Assembly (NCBI RefSeq): GCF_000702825.1
Contig: NZ_JNKF01000014.1
Location: 124,001 to 188,000, forward strand
Reading direction: 5' to 3'
Origin: Prevotella sp. P6B1
Lineage (GTDB): Bacteria; Bacteroidota; Bacteroidia; Bacteroidales; Bacteroidaceae
DNA: 64,000 bases
Part shown: in pieces, positions 35,238 through 43,370 of the stretch
Layout: the number at the start of each line of letters is the position of its first letter
Position numbering within the stretch: position 1 is the stretch's first letter
Made by a program: the position numbers and the translations under genes
Notes under the pieces: generated by a model
Database searches by the model: none
The model's input: only the letters and a program-made list of their open reading frames with translations
Told to the model about the DNA's origin: nothing

Positions 35238-35288
35238 TATCTTTGTATCCAAAAGTACCAATACAAAGGTTCTGTGTTAGTGCTTTGT
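35238..35288 (+). promoter_or_regulatory. -7 box and leader hairpin of the polysaccharide operon
   Basis: TATCTTTG at 35238-35245 fits the -7 element. About 18 bases downstream, ACAAAG (35263-35268) and CTTTGT (35283-35288) can pair in the untranslated leader before the antiterminator gene. UpxY-type proteins are known to act on leaders of their own operons; whether this hairpin is the recruitment site is inference. Confidence 0.55.
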
Positions 35289-35310
35289 GAGATATAATGG
35301 ATCGTTGGAT

Positions 35311-35985
35311 ATGAACGCATTGGATAATGCTAATATCAAGGACGAGAATTGCTCAGGATTTGTCTCCTTTGCCATCCCCGAAGCGAAAAGCTCAAAAACA
35401 GGGGTGTCGGTAAGATATGTCCCGTGTGAAGACAAGGCATGGTATGTCCTCCGTATCAAGTATGGGCAGGCACAGGCAGTTGCTGATGCCCTCATTGAGG
35501 ACGGCACCTATGCCTATTTGGCGAAGGTATGGAAAGACATCAGGCACAAGGAGACGGGCAAGAAGCAAAGAAAGCTATTCCCTTTCATGAACCTTCTTTT
35601 TGCATACATGACGGAACAAGAAGCAGAAAAGTATGTCAGGCATTCCGAAATGTCGCAATATACCACTTACTATTACAATCATTTCGTTACCGACAAGAAC
35701 GGCCACAACCCACCGTTGACAGTCCGTTCCAAAGATATGGAACCATTACTCAGAGTTACCGCTCTGCTCGACGAGCATGTGATGGAAATCGACACCAATA
35801 CCTGCCGGTTTCTTTCTAACGATTTAGTGCGTATCAACGATGGCCCCTTTAAAGATATAACAGGCCGTGTAGCCCGAATAGCAGGACAAAAGAGGGTGGT
35901 CATCACTATCAAAGGACTGCAATCCAGTTTGACCACCGCTTATATTCCACCTTACTGTCTTGAAAAAATCGAAAACGAAGAATAA
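35311..35985 (+). CDS. UpxY-family transcription antiterminator (NusG/RfaH-like)
   Basis: A 224-residue NusG-like protein. The NGN domain starts near residue 40 (KAWYVLRIKYGQAQAVADAL) and the KOW domain near residue 168 (NDLVRINDGPFKDITGRVAR). In Bacteroides, UpxY proteins prevent premature termination in the leader of the capsular polysaccharide operon they head. The ATG at 35311 is preferred to a GTG at 35287 because the latter lies in the leader hairpin. The gene is 14 bases before the exporter permease. A UpxZ-type inhibitor gene, the usual partner, is not seen next to it. Confidence 0.88.
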   Translation: MNALDNANIKDENCSGFVSFAIPEAKSSKTGVSVRYVPCEDKAWYVLRIKYGQAQAVADALIEDGTYAYLAKVWKDIRHKETGKKQRKLFPFMNLLFAYMTEQEAEKYVRHSEMSQYTTYYYNHFVTDKNGHNPPLTVRSKDMEPLLRVTALLDEHVMEIDTNTCRFLSNDLVRINDGPFKDITGRVARIAGQKRVVITIKGLQSSLTTAYIPPYCLEKIENEE

Positions 35986-35999
35986 GTTTAATCAAATAT

Positions 36000-36848
36000 A
36001 TGGAGCAACAAGTCTGGACGATGAAGATAAGGCCGCATGAAAAACTGTGGCATATTGATTTCAAGGAAATCTGGCATTACCGCGACCTGATAGAACTGTT
36101 CGTCAGGCGCAACATCGTGGTGCAGTATAAGCAGACCATACTGGGGCCGCTTTGGTATCTGATACAACCCATTTTGACCGTTATCATGAATATGGTGGTG
36201 TTTGGCAGCATTGCCAAGATGAGCACGGACGGGATGCCACAGGCAATATTTTATATGGCTGGTAATATTTGTTGGTTCTATTTCTCCGACTGTCTGAATC
36301 AGACGTCAAACACATTCACAGCCAATCAGAACATGTTTGGCAAGGTCTATTTCCCTCGTCTGGTGGTGCCCATCGCTGTGGTGATATCCAATCTGTTGCG
36401 ATTTGTCATTCAGGTAGGGCTCTTTGTGGCGCTTTATCTCTATTTCTTTATGGCAGGTGCTCCTATAGCCCCCAATTGGGCTATTCTGCTTACGCCCCTA
36501 TTGGTCGTGATGTTGGCAGGTCTTGGTCTTGGCTTTGGCATCCTGATCTCCTCGCTCACCACGAAGTATCGTGATTTTACGATTCTCTTTACCTTCATCG
36601 TTCAACTCTGGATGTATGCTACGCCTATTGTCTATCCACTCAGCATGGTGGAAGAAGGTACGCTGCGCACACTGATTATGGCCAACCCGATGACCTCCAT
36701 CATCGAGGCATTCAAGTATGCGACGTTAGGACAGGGCTATTTCTCTTGGTTCGCCTTAGGCTATAGTTTCCTGTTCATGAGTGTGCTGTTGCTATTCAGC
36801 GTTGCTATATTTAATAAGGTACAACGTAATTTCATGGATACCGTCTAA
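36000..36848 (+). CDS. polysaccharide ABC exporter permease (Wzm/TagG-like)
   Basis: A 282-residue ABC-2 type permease with six membrane spans. The N-terminal amphipathic segment (ELFVRRNIVVQYKQTILGPL) and the phrase WYLIQPILTVIMNMVVFG are typical of the Wzm/TagG/KpsM branch, which exports complete O-antigen, teichoic acid or capsule chains. With the adjacent Wzt ATPase it forms the transporter of the locus. An alternative ATG lies 21 bases downstream. It follows upxY closely and precedes wzt by 16 bases. Confidence 0.93.
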   Translation: MEQQVWTMKIRPHEKLWHIDFKEIWHYRDLIELFVRRNIVVQYKQTILGPLWYLIQPILTVIMNMVVFGSIAKMSTDGMPQAIFYMAGNICWFYFSDCLNQTSNTFTANQNMFGKVYFPRLVVPIAVVISNLLRFVIQVGLFVALYLYFFMAGAPIAPNWAILLTPLLVVMLAGLGLGFGILISSLTTKYRDFTILFTFIVQLWMYATPIVYPLSMVEEGTLRTLIMANPMTSIIEAFKYATLGQGYFSWFALGYSFLFMSVLLLFSVAIFNKVQRNFMDTV

Positions 36849-36864
36849 AAGTGAATAGTTAATA

Positions 36865-38145
36865 ATGAAAGCTATTGAGTTTAATCACGTAGGCAAGCAG
36901 TATCGCTTGGGAGTTGTCTCAACAGGCACGTTTAGTCACGATTTGAACCGCTGGTGGGCCATGAATGTGCTGGGCAAGGACGATCCTTATCTGAAGATTG
37001 GCGAGACCAATGTCCGCTCCAAGAAGGGTGAAAGCGATTTTGTCTGGGCACTGAAGGACATTAACTTCAGCGTAGAGCAAGGCGACGTGGTAGGTATCAT
37101 CGGCAAGAACGGTGCCGGCAAGAGCACCTTGCTGAAACTGCTCTCACGGGTGACGGCCCCTACCGTCGGTGAAATCAATGTCTGTGGACGCATCGCCTCG
37201 CTGCTCGAGGTAGGCACAGGCTTCCATCCCGAGATGACAGGCCGAGAGAACATCTATATGAACGGGGCCATCATGGGCATGACGAAGGCAGAGATTACCC
37301 GCAAGCTCGACGAGATCATCGACTTCTCCGGCTGCGAACGATATATCGACACCCCCGTCAAGCGCTATTCCTCCGGCATGAAGGTGCGCTTGGGCTTCTC
37401 TGTTGCCGCCCATTTAGAGCCGGAAATCCTCGTAGTCGATGAGGTGCTGGCCGTGGGCGATGTCGAGTTTCAGAAGAAAGCCATCGGCAAGATGCAGGAT
37501 GTATCGAAGGGAGGAGGCCGAACAGTGCTGTTTGTGAGTCATAATATGGCGGCAGTGCAGAAACTCTGCAAAAGAGGTATCCTGCTCGAAGATGGAGCAG
37601 TGAAATACTCGGGTGAAATTGAGGACACGATTCGAATGTACATTGACGATGGCACCATACCATCTCAAAGCGTGTTCTTCGATGATTTAGCGACAGCTCC
37701 AGGCAATGACAAAGTTCGTATCAAGTCGTTCGAGGTGTTGCCGGTAAAGGGCAACGTAGTGAGTGTCGCATCTGGCATCCATTTCCGCCTGACATTTATG
37801 AACTATTTCCCGACATTTCACCTTGATGCTGCTTTCGAGTTGAGAACAGCTGATGAGATTATCATATTCAATAGTGGTAAAGTGGTCAGCCCCCAGCAAG
37901 AATCCAAAATTGGTGAATACGTTGTCGAATTCTCTCTGCCGCCATTTATGCTCAATCGAGGCAAGTATTATATGACGATTTGGATGGGAGAGAAAAACAA
38001 ATATCGTATCTGCGAAAAATATTCCCACCCCTTTATGGTTGAAGACGCTTTCCCCGATGACCCTTATTTAGGGAAGCCTCGGCTAGGAATACTTAAAATG
38101 GAAATAAACGCTTCGTCACAATTCAGAGAAGTACATGGAAAATAA
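36865..38145 (+). CDS. polysaccharide ABC exporter ATPase with Wzt C-terminal domain
   Basis: A 426-residue protein. The nucleotide-binding domain has Walker A GIIGKNGAGKST near residue 79, signature YSSGMKVRLGFS near 166, Walker B ILVVDEVLAVGD near 188 and the switch His in FVSHNM. From about residue 258 a second beta-sandwich domain follows (KVRIKSFEVLPVKGNVVSVA), as in Wzt, where it recognises the modified non-reducing end of the glycan before export. So chain length here is probably set by a terminating modification (inference). It overlaps the acyltransferase gene by 11 bases. Confidence 0.93.
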   Translation: MKAIEFNHVGKQYRLGVVSTGTFSHDLNRWWAMNVLGKDDPYLKIGETNVRSKKGESDFVWALKDINFSVEQGDVVGIIGKNGAGKSTLLKLLSRVTAPTVGEINVCGRIASLLEVGTGFHPEMTGRENIYMNGAIMGMTKAEITRKLDEIIDFSGCERYIDTPVKRYSSGMKVRLGFSVAAHLEPEILVVDEVLAVGDVEFQKKAIGKMQDVSKGGGRTVLFVSHNMAAVQKLCKRGILLEDGAVKYSGEIEDTIRMYIDDGTIPSQSVFFDDLATAPGNDKVRIKSFEVLPVKGNVVSVASGIHFRLTFMNYFPTFHLDAAFELRTADEIIIFNSGKVVSPQQESKIGEYVVEFSLPPFMLNRGKYYMTIWMGEKNKYRICEKYSHPFMVEDAFPDDPYLGKPRLGILKMEINASSQFREVHGK

Positions 38146-39238
38146 GCAACAAAAGACTTTCGAAAATCGAATTGCACTTGCAGATTACATTCGCGTGATG
38201 GCCTGTCTGACGGTGATGGTTGCCCATGCCTGCGGAAAATTCTTTAATGTGGGTGGGGGGATTCTAATCGCCAACGAAAGCAATCGTTTTTGGGTATCAG
38301 TCTATGATGGTTGTTGTCATGTATCCGTACCGCTGTTTATGATGGTTTCAGCATTTCTGTTAGTACCCTTGAAGCCTGGTGTGACGATGAGCCAATTCTA
38401 TCGTCGGCGCTTCTTGCGCATCCTACCGCCCTTCATCTTCTTCCTGCTACTTTATGCCGTGTTGCCCGCCACGTGGGGAGCTTTTACATGGAGCAAGGCT
38501 GTATCTCGACTACTGATGTTGCCTTTCAACTTTCCGTCAGGGGCCTATCATCTGTGGTTCATGTACCCGCTCATCGGTATCTACCTCATTATTCCAGTGG
38601 TGTCACCTTGGCTCGAAAAGGCCAGTGCCAAAGACGAGTTGATGTTCCTTGGTCTATTCGCCTTTTCGACACTCACCCCCTGGCTGCATCGCTATGTATC
38701 GCCTGAACTCTGGGGTGAATGTTACTGGAATCAGTTCTCTGCCCTGTACTATTGCTCTGGGTACTTGGGGTATCTTGTTCTGGCCCACTATATTCGTGTG
38801 CATCTGAAGTGGAGTCAGCAGAAGAGACTGTTCATTGGGATGTTTTGCTTCGTACTTGGCACCCTGTTTACCGCATGGTGCGTCTGGTACAAAACCGTGC
38901 CCGGCATACAAATTGAAAAGTCGGTGCTGAGATGGTCGTCTGATTTCTGCACCCCCGATGTTCTACTTGCCACCTTTGGAGCCTTCCTGTTGTTCACCTG
39001 CATCCAGAAGGCTCCCAGTTGGATTACCAGTCTTGCCAAACTGTCCTTCGGCATGTATCTGATGCATGTATTCTTCCTGAGGTCTATAGCAGAATGGATC
39101 ATTGGTGGCGATGTCGCTCATCCGCTACTGCCTGTATGGTTGGCTATTCCCGTTATTGGCCTGCTAACGTTTCTGTGCTGCGCCGTCGTCACAAAACTCA
39201 TCTCACTGATTCCTGGTAGTAAATATTTAATCGGTTAA
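38135..39238 (+). CDS. acyltransferase family 3 membrane protein
   Basis: A 367-residue protein with about ten membrane spans and the acyltransferase-3 pattern: NRIALADYIRVMACLTVMVA (with the following catalytic His in VAHACG) near residue 30, and YRRRFLRILPPFIFF near residue 90. Family members transfer acetyl or other acyl groups to sugars or peptidoglycan (WecH, OatA types). In this locus it probably O-acylates the exported glycan and could create the terminal mark read by the Wzt C-terminal domain (inference). Its start lies in the last 11 bases of the ATPase gene. Confidence 0.88.
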   Translation: MENKQQKTFENRIALADYIRVMACLTVMVAHACGKFFNVGGGILIANESNRFWVSVYDGCCHVSVPLFMMVSAFLLVPLKPGVTMSQFYRRRFLRILPPFIFFLLLYAVLPATWGAFTWSKAVSRLLMLPFNFPSGAYHLWFMYPLIGIYLIIPVVSPWLEKASAKDELMFLGLFAFSTLTPWLHRYVSPELWGECYWNQFSALYYCSGYLGYLVLAHYIRVHLKWSQQKRLFIGMFCFVLGTLFTAWCVWYKTVPGIQIEKSVLRWSSDFCTPDVLLATFGAFLLFTCIQKAPSWITSLAKLSFGMYLMHVFFLRSIAEWIIGGDVAHPLLPVWLAIPVIGLLTFLCCAVVTKLISLIPGSKYLIG

Positions 39239-39250
39239 CCCAAATAATGA

Positions 39251-40189
39251 ATGTTTATGTCTCCTTTGTTTAGTATTATCATACCTCATAAAGAGATACC
39301 GGATCTGCTGATGCGGTGCCTGAAGTCCATCCCTGTATCTGAGGATATTCAGGTGATAGTAGTCGATGACAATAGTGCCGATGCTGACACCTACTTGGAA
39401 AGGTATCCAGAGTTGTCGCGCCCCTATCTGGAGTTCGTAAGAACGACGAAAGGCGGAGGTGCAGGCTATGCCAGGAATGTGGCTTTGGAGCATGCTGAAG
39501 GAAGGTGGATTCTGTTTGCTGATGCAGATGATTTTTTTGTTGATGACCTTAATGAAATCATCTGTTCCTATGTAGGTTCTGAAGCGGATGTGATATACTT
39601 TAGGAAGAGGTCGGTGCTCTCAGAAGACATAGGTGTAGAAAACAACAGAAGTTCTTACATCGATAAAATCATTGATCAATATTTGACGGATGGTGATGAA
39701 TATCCTGTAAGGTTCAAATTGCCTACTCCGTGGGGCAAAATGATCAAAAGGGATTTGCTTGTCAAACACAGCATACGTTTTGACGAAATAGTGTATTCGG
39801 CAGATGTGTTTTTCTCCTTGCTCGTTGGTTATTATGCTGAAACCATTAATGTTGTCAACAGAGTCCTTTATGTTGTTACTTATCGCTCTGATTCATTAAG
39901 TGCAGATTTTTGTTCTAAACCTGGTGAGTTGGAACAAAGAGCAGAGGTGGCTTTTCGTTGTGACATATTTATGCTTCAAAATGGGTTTTGCAGGGAGCGG
40001 ATGTCGAGGTGTTATTTAACGAAGTTGTATAATCAAGACCGCAAGCTGTTCAAAGAATTCTTTTTTAAACTTGATGAGATTTATCCGTCGAAATGGTCGG
40101 CATTACGAGATATTAGCAGGAACAAATCCTGGAGATTTAAAATCAAGTTCTACTTATATTCATTGTTAGTATGGATAAGGATTCGGTAA
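39251..40189 (+). CDS. family-2 glycosyltransferase, tandem copy 1
   Basis: A 312-residue GT-A fold enzyme. SIIIPHKEIPDLLMRCLKSI and VIVVDDNSADADTYLERYPE open the nucleotide-sugar site, and LFADADDFFVDDL carries the DxD motif near residue 93. The C-terminal half is AT-rich and variable. It is the first of three paralogues in a 956-bp tandem array and shares its first 75 coding bases almost exactly with the next two. Its end overlaps copy 2 by 19 bases. Substrate and acceptor are not predictable from reading. Confidence 0.9.
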   Translation: MFMSPLFSIIIPHKEIPDLLMRCLKSIPVSEDIQVIVVDDNSADADTYLERYPELSRPYLEFVRTTKGGGAGYARNVALEHAEGRWILFADADDFFVDDLNEIICSYVGSEADVIYFRKRSVLSEDIGVENNRSSYIDKIIDQYLTDGDEYPVRFKLPTPWGKMIKRDLLVKHSIRFDEIVYSADVFFSLLVGYYAETINVVNRVLYVVTYRSDSLSADFCSKPGELEQRAEVAFRCDIFMLQNGFCRERMSRCYLTKLYNQDRKLFKEFFFKLDEIYPSKWSALRDISRNKSWRFKIKFYLYSLLVWIRIR

Positions 40190-41145
40190 GTATTACGGGT
40201 AATATGCCATTGGTGTGTCCAACGTTTAGTATCATCATACCTCATAAAGAGATACCGGATCTGCTGATGCGGTGCCTGAAGTCCATACCCGTATCTGAGG
40301 ATATTCAGGTGATTGTGGTGGATGATAACAGTCCAGATGCCGATACATATTTAGAGAGGTATCCAGAACTATCGCGTCCTTATTTGGAGTTTATCAGAAC
40401 GACAAAAGGTGGAGGCGCTGGCTATGCTCGCAATATAGGATTGGATCATGCAAAGGGTGAATGGCTACTGTTTGCTGATGCCGATGATTTTTATGTGGAA
40501 GATATGTATGATATCATTTCTTCAAATGCAAACTCGGAAGCGGATGTCATATATTTCAAGAAAGAATCTGTATATTCAGAAAATATTATCCAAAAAACAG
40601 ATAGGGATGTTTATATTGATAGAATGATTAATAATTATTATGCGAATGGTGACGAATGGCCTTTAAGATTTATGTATTGTCCTACATGGGGCAAGATGAT
40701 CAAAAGAGATTTGATTAATAAATTTAACATCCGCTTTGAAGAAATAAGATACTCAAATGATGCGTTTTTCTCTTTGTTTGTAGGATATCATGCTGAAACT
40801 ATTGAGGTAGTTAATAAAGTCCTTTATGTCTTGACTTCTCGCCCCGATTCGTTAGTGGCTAATTATTGTTCTAAACCAAATGAGTTAAGAATAAGGGCAG
40901 AAGTGCATTATCGTTCAGATCTATTTTTGCATCAGCATCAAATGTGTAAGGAAAGGTCCATGAAACAATATTTGGTGCTAATGTTCAATAAAGACCGGAA
41001 ACTGTTCAAATACTACTTCTTTAAACTTGATGAGATTTATCCATCAAAATTATCGGCATTACGTGATATTAGTAAAAACAGATCCCTAAGGTTTAAAATC
41101 AAATTCAGTTTATATTCATTATTGGTATGGACAAGACTCCTGTAA
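40171..41145 (+). CDS. family-2 glycosyltransferase, tandem copy 2
   Basis: A 324-residue paralogue of copies 1 and 3 with the same GT2 motifs (SIIIPHKEIPDLLMRCLKSI, LFADADDFYVEDM) and the acceptor-side signature WGKMIKRDLINKFNIRFEE. The start at 40171 lies 19 bases inside copy 1. Because the leader peptide MDK.SVSI is kept in copies 2 and 3, this overlap start is more likely than the ATG at 40204. The C-terminal third ends with ISKNRSLRFKIKFSLYSLLV, also shared. The sequence is more AT-rich than the flanking export genes. Confidence 0.9.
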   Translation: MDKDSVSITGNMPLVCPTFSIIIPHKEIPDLLMRCLKSIPVSEDIQVIVVDDNSPDADTYLERYPELSRPYLEFIRTTKGGGAGYARNIGLDHAKGEWLLFADADDFYVEDMYDIISSNANSEADVIYFKKESVYSENIIQKTDRDVYIDRMINNYYANGDEWPLRFMYCPTWGKMIKRDLINKFNIRFEEIRYSNDAFFSLFVGYHAETIEVVNKVLYVLTSRPDSLVANYCSKPNELRIRAEVHYRSDLFLHQHQMCKERSMKQYLVLMFNKDRKLFKYYFFKLDEIYPSKLSALRDISKNRSLRFKIKFSLYSLLVWTRLL

Positions 41146-42101
41146 GTATTATGGCAAATTTAAAATCTATGTGTCCTACGTTTAGTATCATCATACCTCA
41201 TAAAGACATCCCGGATCTGCTGATGCGGTGCCTGAGGTCAATCCCTGTATCTGAGGATATACAGGTGATTGTAGTGGATGATAATAGCCCTGATGTAGAT
41301 ACCTATTTAGAGAGGTATCCTGAATTGTCGCGACCCTATCTGGAATTTATCAGGACGAAAACAGGAGGAGGGGCTGGCTATGCCAGGAATGTAGGATTGG
41401 ATCATGCCAAAGGAAAATGGATTCTGTTTGCCGATGCGGATGACTTCTTTGTTGAAGATATGCATGACATCATCAGCTCATACGTTGATTCGGAAGCAGA
41501 TGTCATATACTTCAAAAACAAGGCGGTTCTTTCGGAGAATATAAACATAGAATCAAATCGATGTTCTTGGATGAATAAAAAGATTGATCAATGTTTGAAA
41601 GATGGTGATGAATGGCCTGTAAGATTTAAGTTGTTTGTTCCATGGGCCAAAATGGTTAAAAGGGATTTAGTTATTAAATACAATATCCGATTTGACGAAG
41701 TAGTGTATTCGGCTGATGTATATTTTTCCATGCTTGTTGGTTATCATGCAGGAATCATCAAGGTTGCAAATATAACCCTATATGTCGTGACTTTTCGTCC
41801 CAAATCATTAAGTGCAGAATTTTGCACCAAGCCAGGTGAATTGAAAACAAGGGCAGAAGTGTTTTTCCGAGAAGAAAAATTCTTGATTAGGCATAATATC
41901 TGTAGAGTTAGGTCTATGAGAAAATATTTATTGATAATGTTGAAGAGAGACCATTCTTTATTCAAATATTACTTTTATAAATTAGACGAATTATATCCAT
42001 CAAAACTATTGGCATTGCATGATATAGGAAAAGGTACATCTCTGCTTACCAAGATCAAGTTGTATTTATATTCATTGCTGATATGGGCAAGGGACTTGTG
42101 A
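41127..42101 (+). CDS. family-2 glycosyltransferase, tandem copy 3
   Basis: The 324-residue third paralogue of the array (SIIIPHKDIPDLLMRCLRSI, LFADADDFFVEDM, WAKMVKRDLVIKYNIRFDE). The start overlaps copy 2 by 19 bases as in the preceding junction; an in-frame ATG at 41151 is an alternative. Differences from copies 1 and 2 are concentrated in residues 110-300, the part expected to choose the acceptor sugar, so the three copies probably add related sugars to different positions (inference). Confidence 0.9.
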   Translation: MDKTPVSIMANLKSMCPTFSIIIPHKDIPDLLMRCLRSIPVSEDIQVIVVDDNSPDVDTYLERYPELSRPYLEFIRTKTGGGAGYARNVGLDHAKGKWILFADADDFFVEDMHDIISSYVDSEADVIYFKNKAVLSENINIESNRCSWMNKKIDQCLKDGDEWPVRFKLFVPWAKMVKRDLVIKYNIRFDEVVYSADVYFSMLVGYHAGIIKVANITLYVVTFRPKSLSAEFCTKPGELKTRAEVFFREEKFLIRHNICRVRSMRKYLLIMLKRDHSLFKYYFYKLDELYPSKLLALHDIGKGTSLLTKIKLYLYSLLIWARDL

Positions 42102-42112
42102 GTATCTGTTGA
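42083..42112 (+). pseudogene. remnant start of a fourth tandem glycosyltransferase
   Basis: ATG at 42083 opens a frame of nine codons reading MGKGLVSIC and then stop. It lies exactly 956 bases after the start of copy 3 and mirrors the leader peptides MDKDSVSI and MDKTPVSI of copies 2 and 3. It appears to be what is left of a deleted unit. Confidence 0.75.
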
Positions 42113-42134
42113 AGTAAAGTTATATAAGCGTAAG

Positions 42135-43145
42135 ATGGAAAACGAACTCCTTCACCCGTTTGTCAGCATCATCGTGCCTGTATATAATACGGCGGAATAC
42201 GTGGAAGAATGTATTCAGTCCATCCTGTCGCAGACCTACGAGAATATAGAACTGATTCTTGTGAATGATGGCAGTACGGACGGCTCTGGTGAAATCTGCA
42301 AGAAGTATGAACATTTGCCCAATGTATCGTATTTTGAACAATGCAATTCTGGTGTGGTTGTTTCAAGAAAGCGAGGTGTTAGCGAGGCACATGGCGAGTG
42401 GATTATGTTCATGGACTCTGACGACCTTTTGTTGGAAGATGGTGTACAACAAATAATGCTTTTGTCGTCTGGTGTGGATATTGTAATAGGTATACATGAA
42501 GGAAATACTTCGTTATTAAAGGCTCCTAATTATTTTGAGTGGGATGAGTATCTTTATGGACTTTATCTTAAAAGAATTCATAGCGCAGTTTGGGCAAAGT
42601 TATTTAAAAGAGAACTATTTGAGAATTGTTCGCAGGCTTTTGAATATAAAATTACTAGGGCGGAAGATGCGTTAATGAATTTAGCGATAGGAAGTGTTAA
42701 TAGGAAAAAAGTCTCAATATGTAGGAATGCTATTTATCAATATAGGAAGCGTGATAGTTCAGCAACGCACACATTTAAATATTCATTTGACTATTGTGAA
42801 AGATTGAGTTTAATTGCTGATTCTTTAGTGAAGGGTTTATTTTCTGCCGATATGGAGTTGAGGGGTGGAATCAATTGGCGAATGTTTTATTATAAAATGG
42901 CATTGGCAGAAAATGATTTTCAGGGCGACAATCATCATCCTTTTGTTAAAGGAATAATAAGCCGCATGAATGAAGCGAGGGTGTTGCGTCTGAGTGACAG
43001 GATGATATTGTATGTGTCAAATCGACATGCTGTAAGGGCTTGCCTGTTTTTGTCTAAGTTCGTGAGGAGAATAGAAATTCCTTCATTGTTCCTGAAGGTT
43101 TTTGATAGACTAAGAAAGAAGATTTTGATAAATGTGTGTCGTTGA
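42135..43145 (+). CDS. family-2 glycosyltransferase (EpsJ-like)
   Basis: A 336-residue GT2 enzyme: PFVSIIVPVYNTAEYVEECI, LVNDGSTDGSGEICKKYE and the DxD-type motif MDSDDLLLEDG near residue 95. This N-terminal pattern differs from the preceding array and is shared with the gene at 43363, so the two form a second paralogue pair. The C-terminal half (IYQYRKRDSSATHTFKYSFD) is variable and AT-rich. Acceptor and sugar are unknown. It lies 33 bases after copy 3 of the tandem array. Confidence 0.9.
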   Translation: MENELLHPFVSIIVPVYNTAEYVEECIQSILSQTYENIELILVNDGSTDGSGEICKKYEHLPNVSYFEQCNSGVVVSRKRGVSEAHGEWIMFMDSDDLLLEDGVQQIMLLSSGVDIVIGIHEGNTSLLKAPNYFEWDEYLYGLYLKRIHSAVWAKLFKRELFENCSQAFEYKITRAEDALMNLAIGSVNRKKVSICRNAIYQYRKRDSSATHTFKYSFDYCERLSLIADSLVKGLFSADMELRGGINWRMFYYKMALAENDFQGDNHHPFVKGIISRMNEARVLRLSDRMILYVSNRHAVRACLFLSKFVRRIEIPSLFLKVFDRLRKKILINVCR

Positions 43146-43282
43146 TTATCAATATCTAGTAAGAGAGCAATTAAGATGTATTCTTTCCAAAAGAAGTTTA
43201 TCATTAGGATTTAAATCCCTCCATATTTTGCAACGACTTTGTACTCAAGTAGTTTTTTAATGATAAAATAATTGTATGATTT

Positions 43283-43314
43283 CTTGTTATATTTACGAAT
43301 TGTTTGTATATTTG
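43283..43314 (+). promoter_or_regulatory. internal promoter of the polysaccharide locus
   Basis: CTTG (43283-43286), 20 bases, then TATATTTG (43307-43314), directly ahead of the 10-bp repeat leader of the next gene. Confidence 0.7.
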
Positions 43315-43320
43315 AAACCG

Positions 43321-43370
43321 AGAAGAATAAAAGAGAATAAAGAAGAATAAAATAGAATAAAAATGAATAA
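43321..43370 (+). repeat. five 10-bp repeats spanning the leader and start codon
   Basis: The hexamer GAATAA recurs at exactly 10-bp steps (43325, 43335, 43345, 43355, 43365) in purine-rich units of the type AAGAGAATAA. The last unit contains the start codon at 43363. Confidence 0.9.

Larger units (their letters stand above)
39269..42112 (+). repeat. 956-bp tandem gene array with a partial fourth unit
   Basis: The segment starting TTTAGTATTATCATACCTCA recurs at 39269, 40225 and 41181, a spacing of exactly 956 bases both times. The 5' parts of the units are nearly identical and the 3' parts diverge. A start of a fourth unit lies in register at 42083. Confidence 0.92.

Noticed and set aside
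35298..35315. Five-codon leader peptide (MDRWI) ahead of upxY
   Set aside because: Too short to support, and no attenuator-like codon bias is visible.
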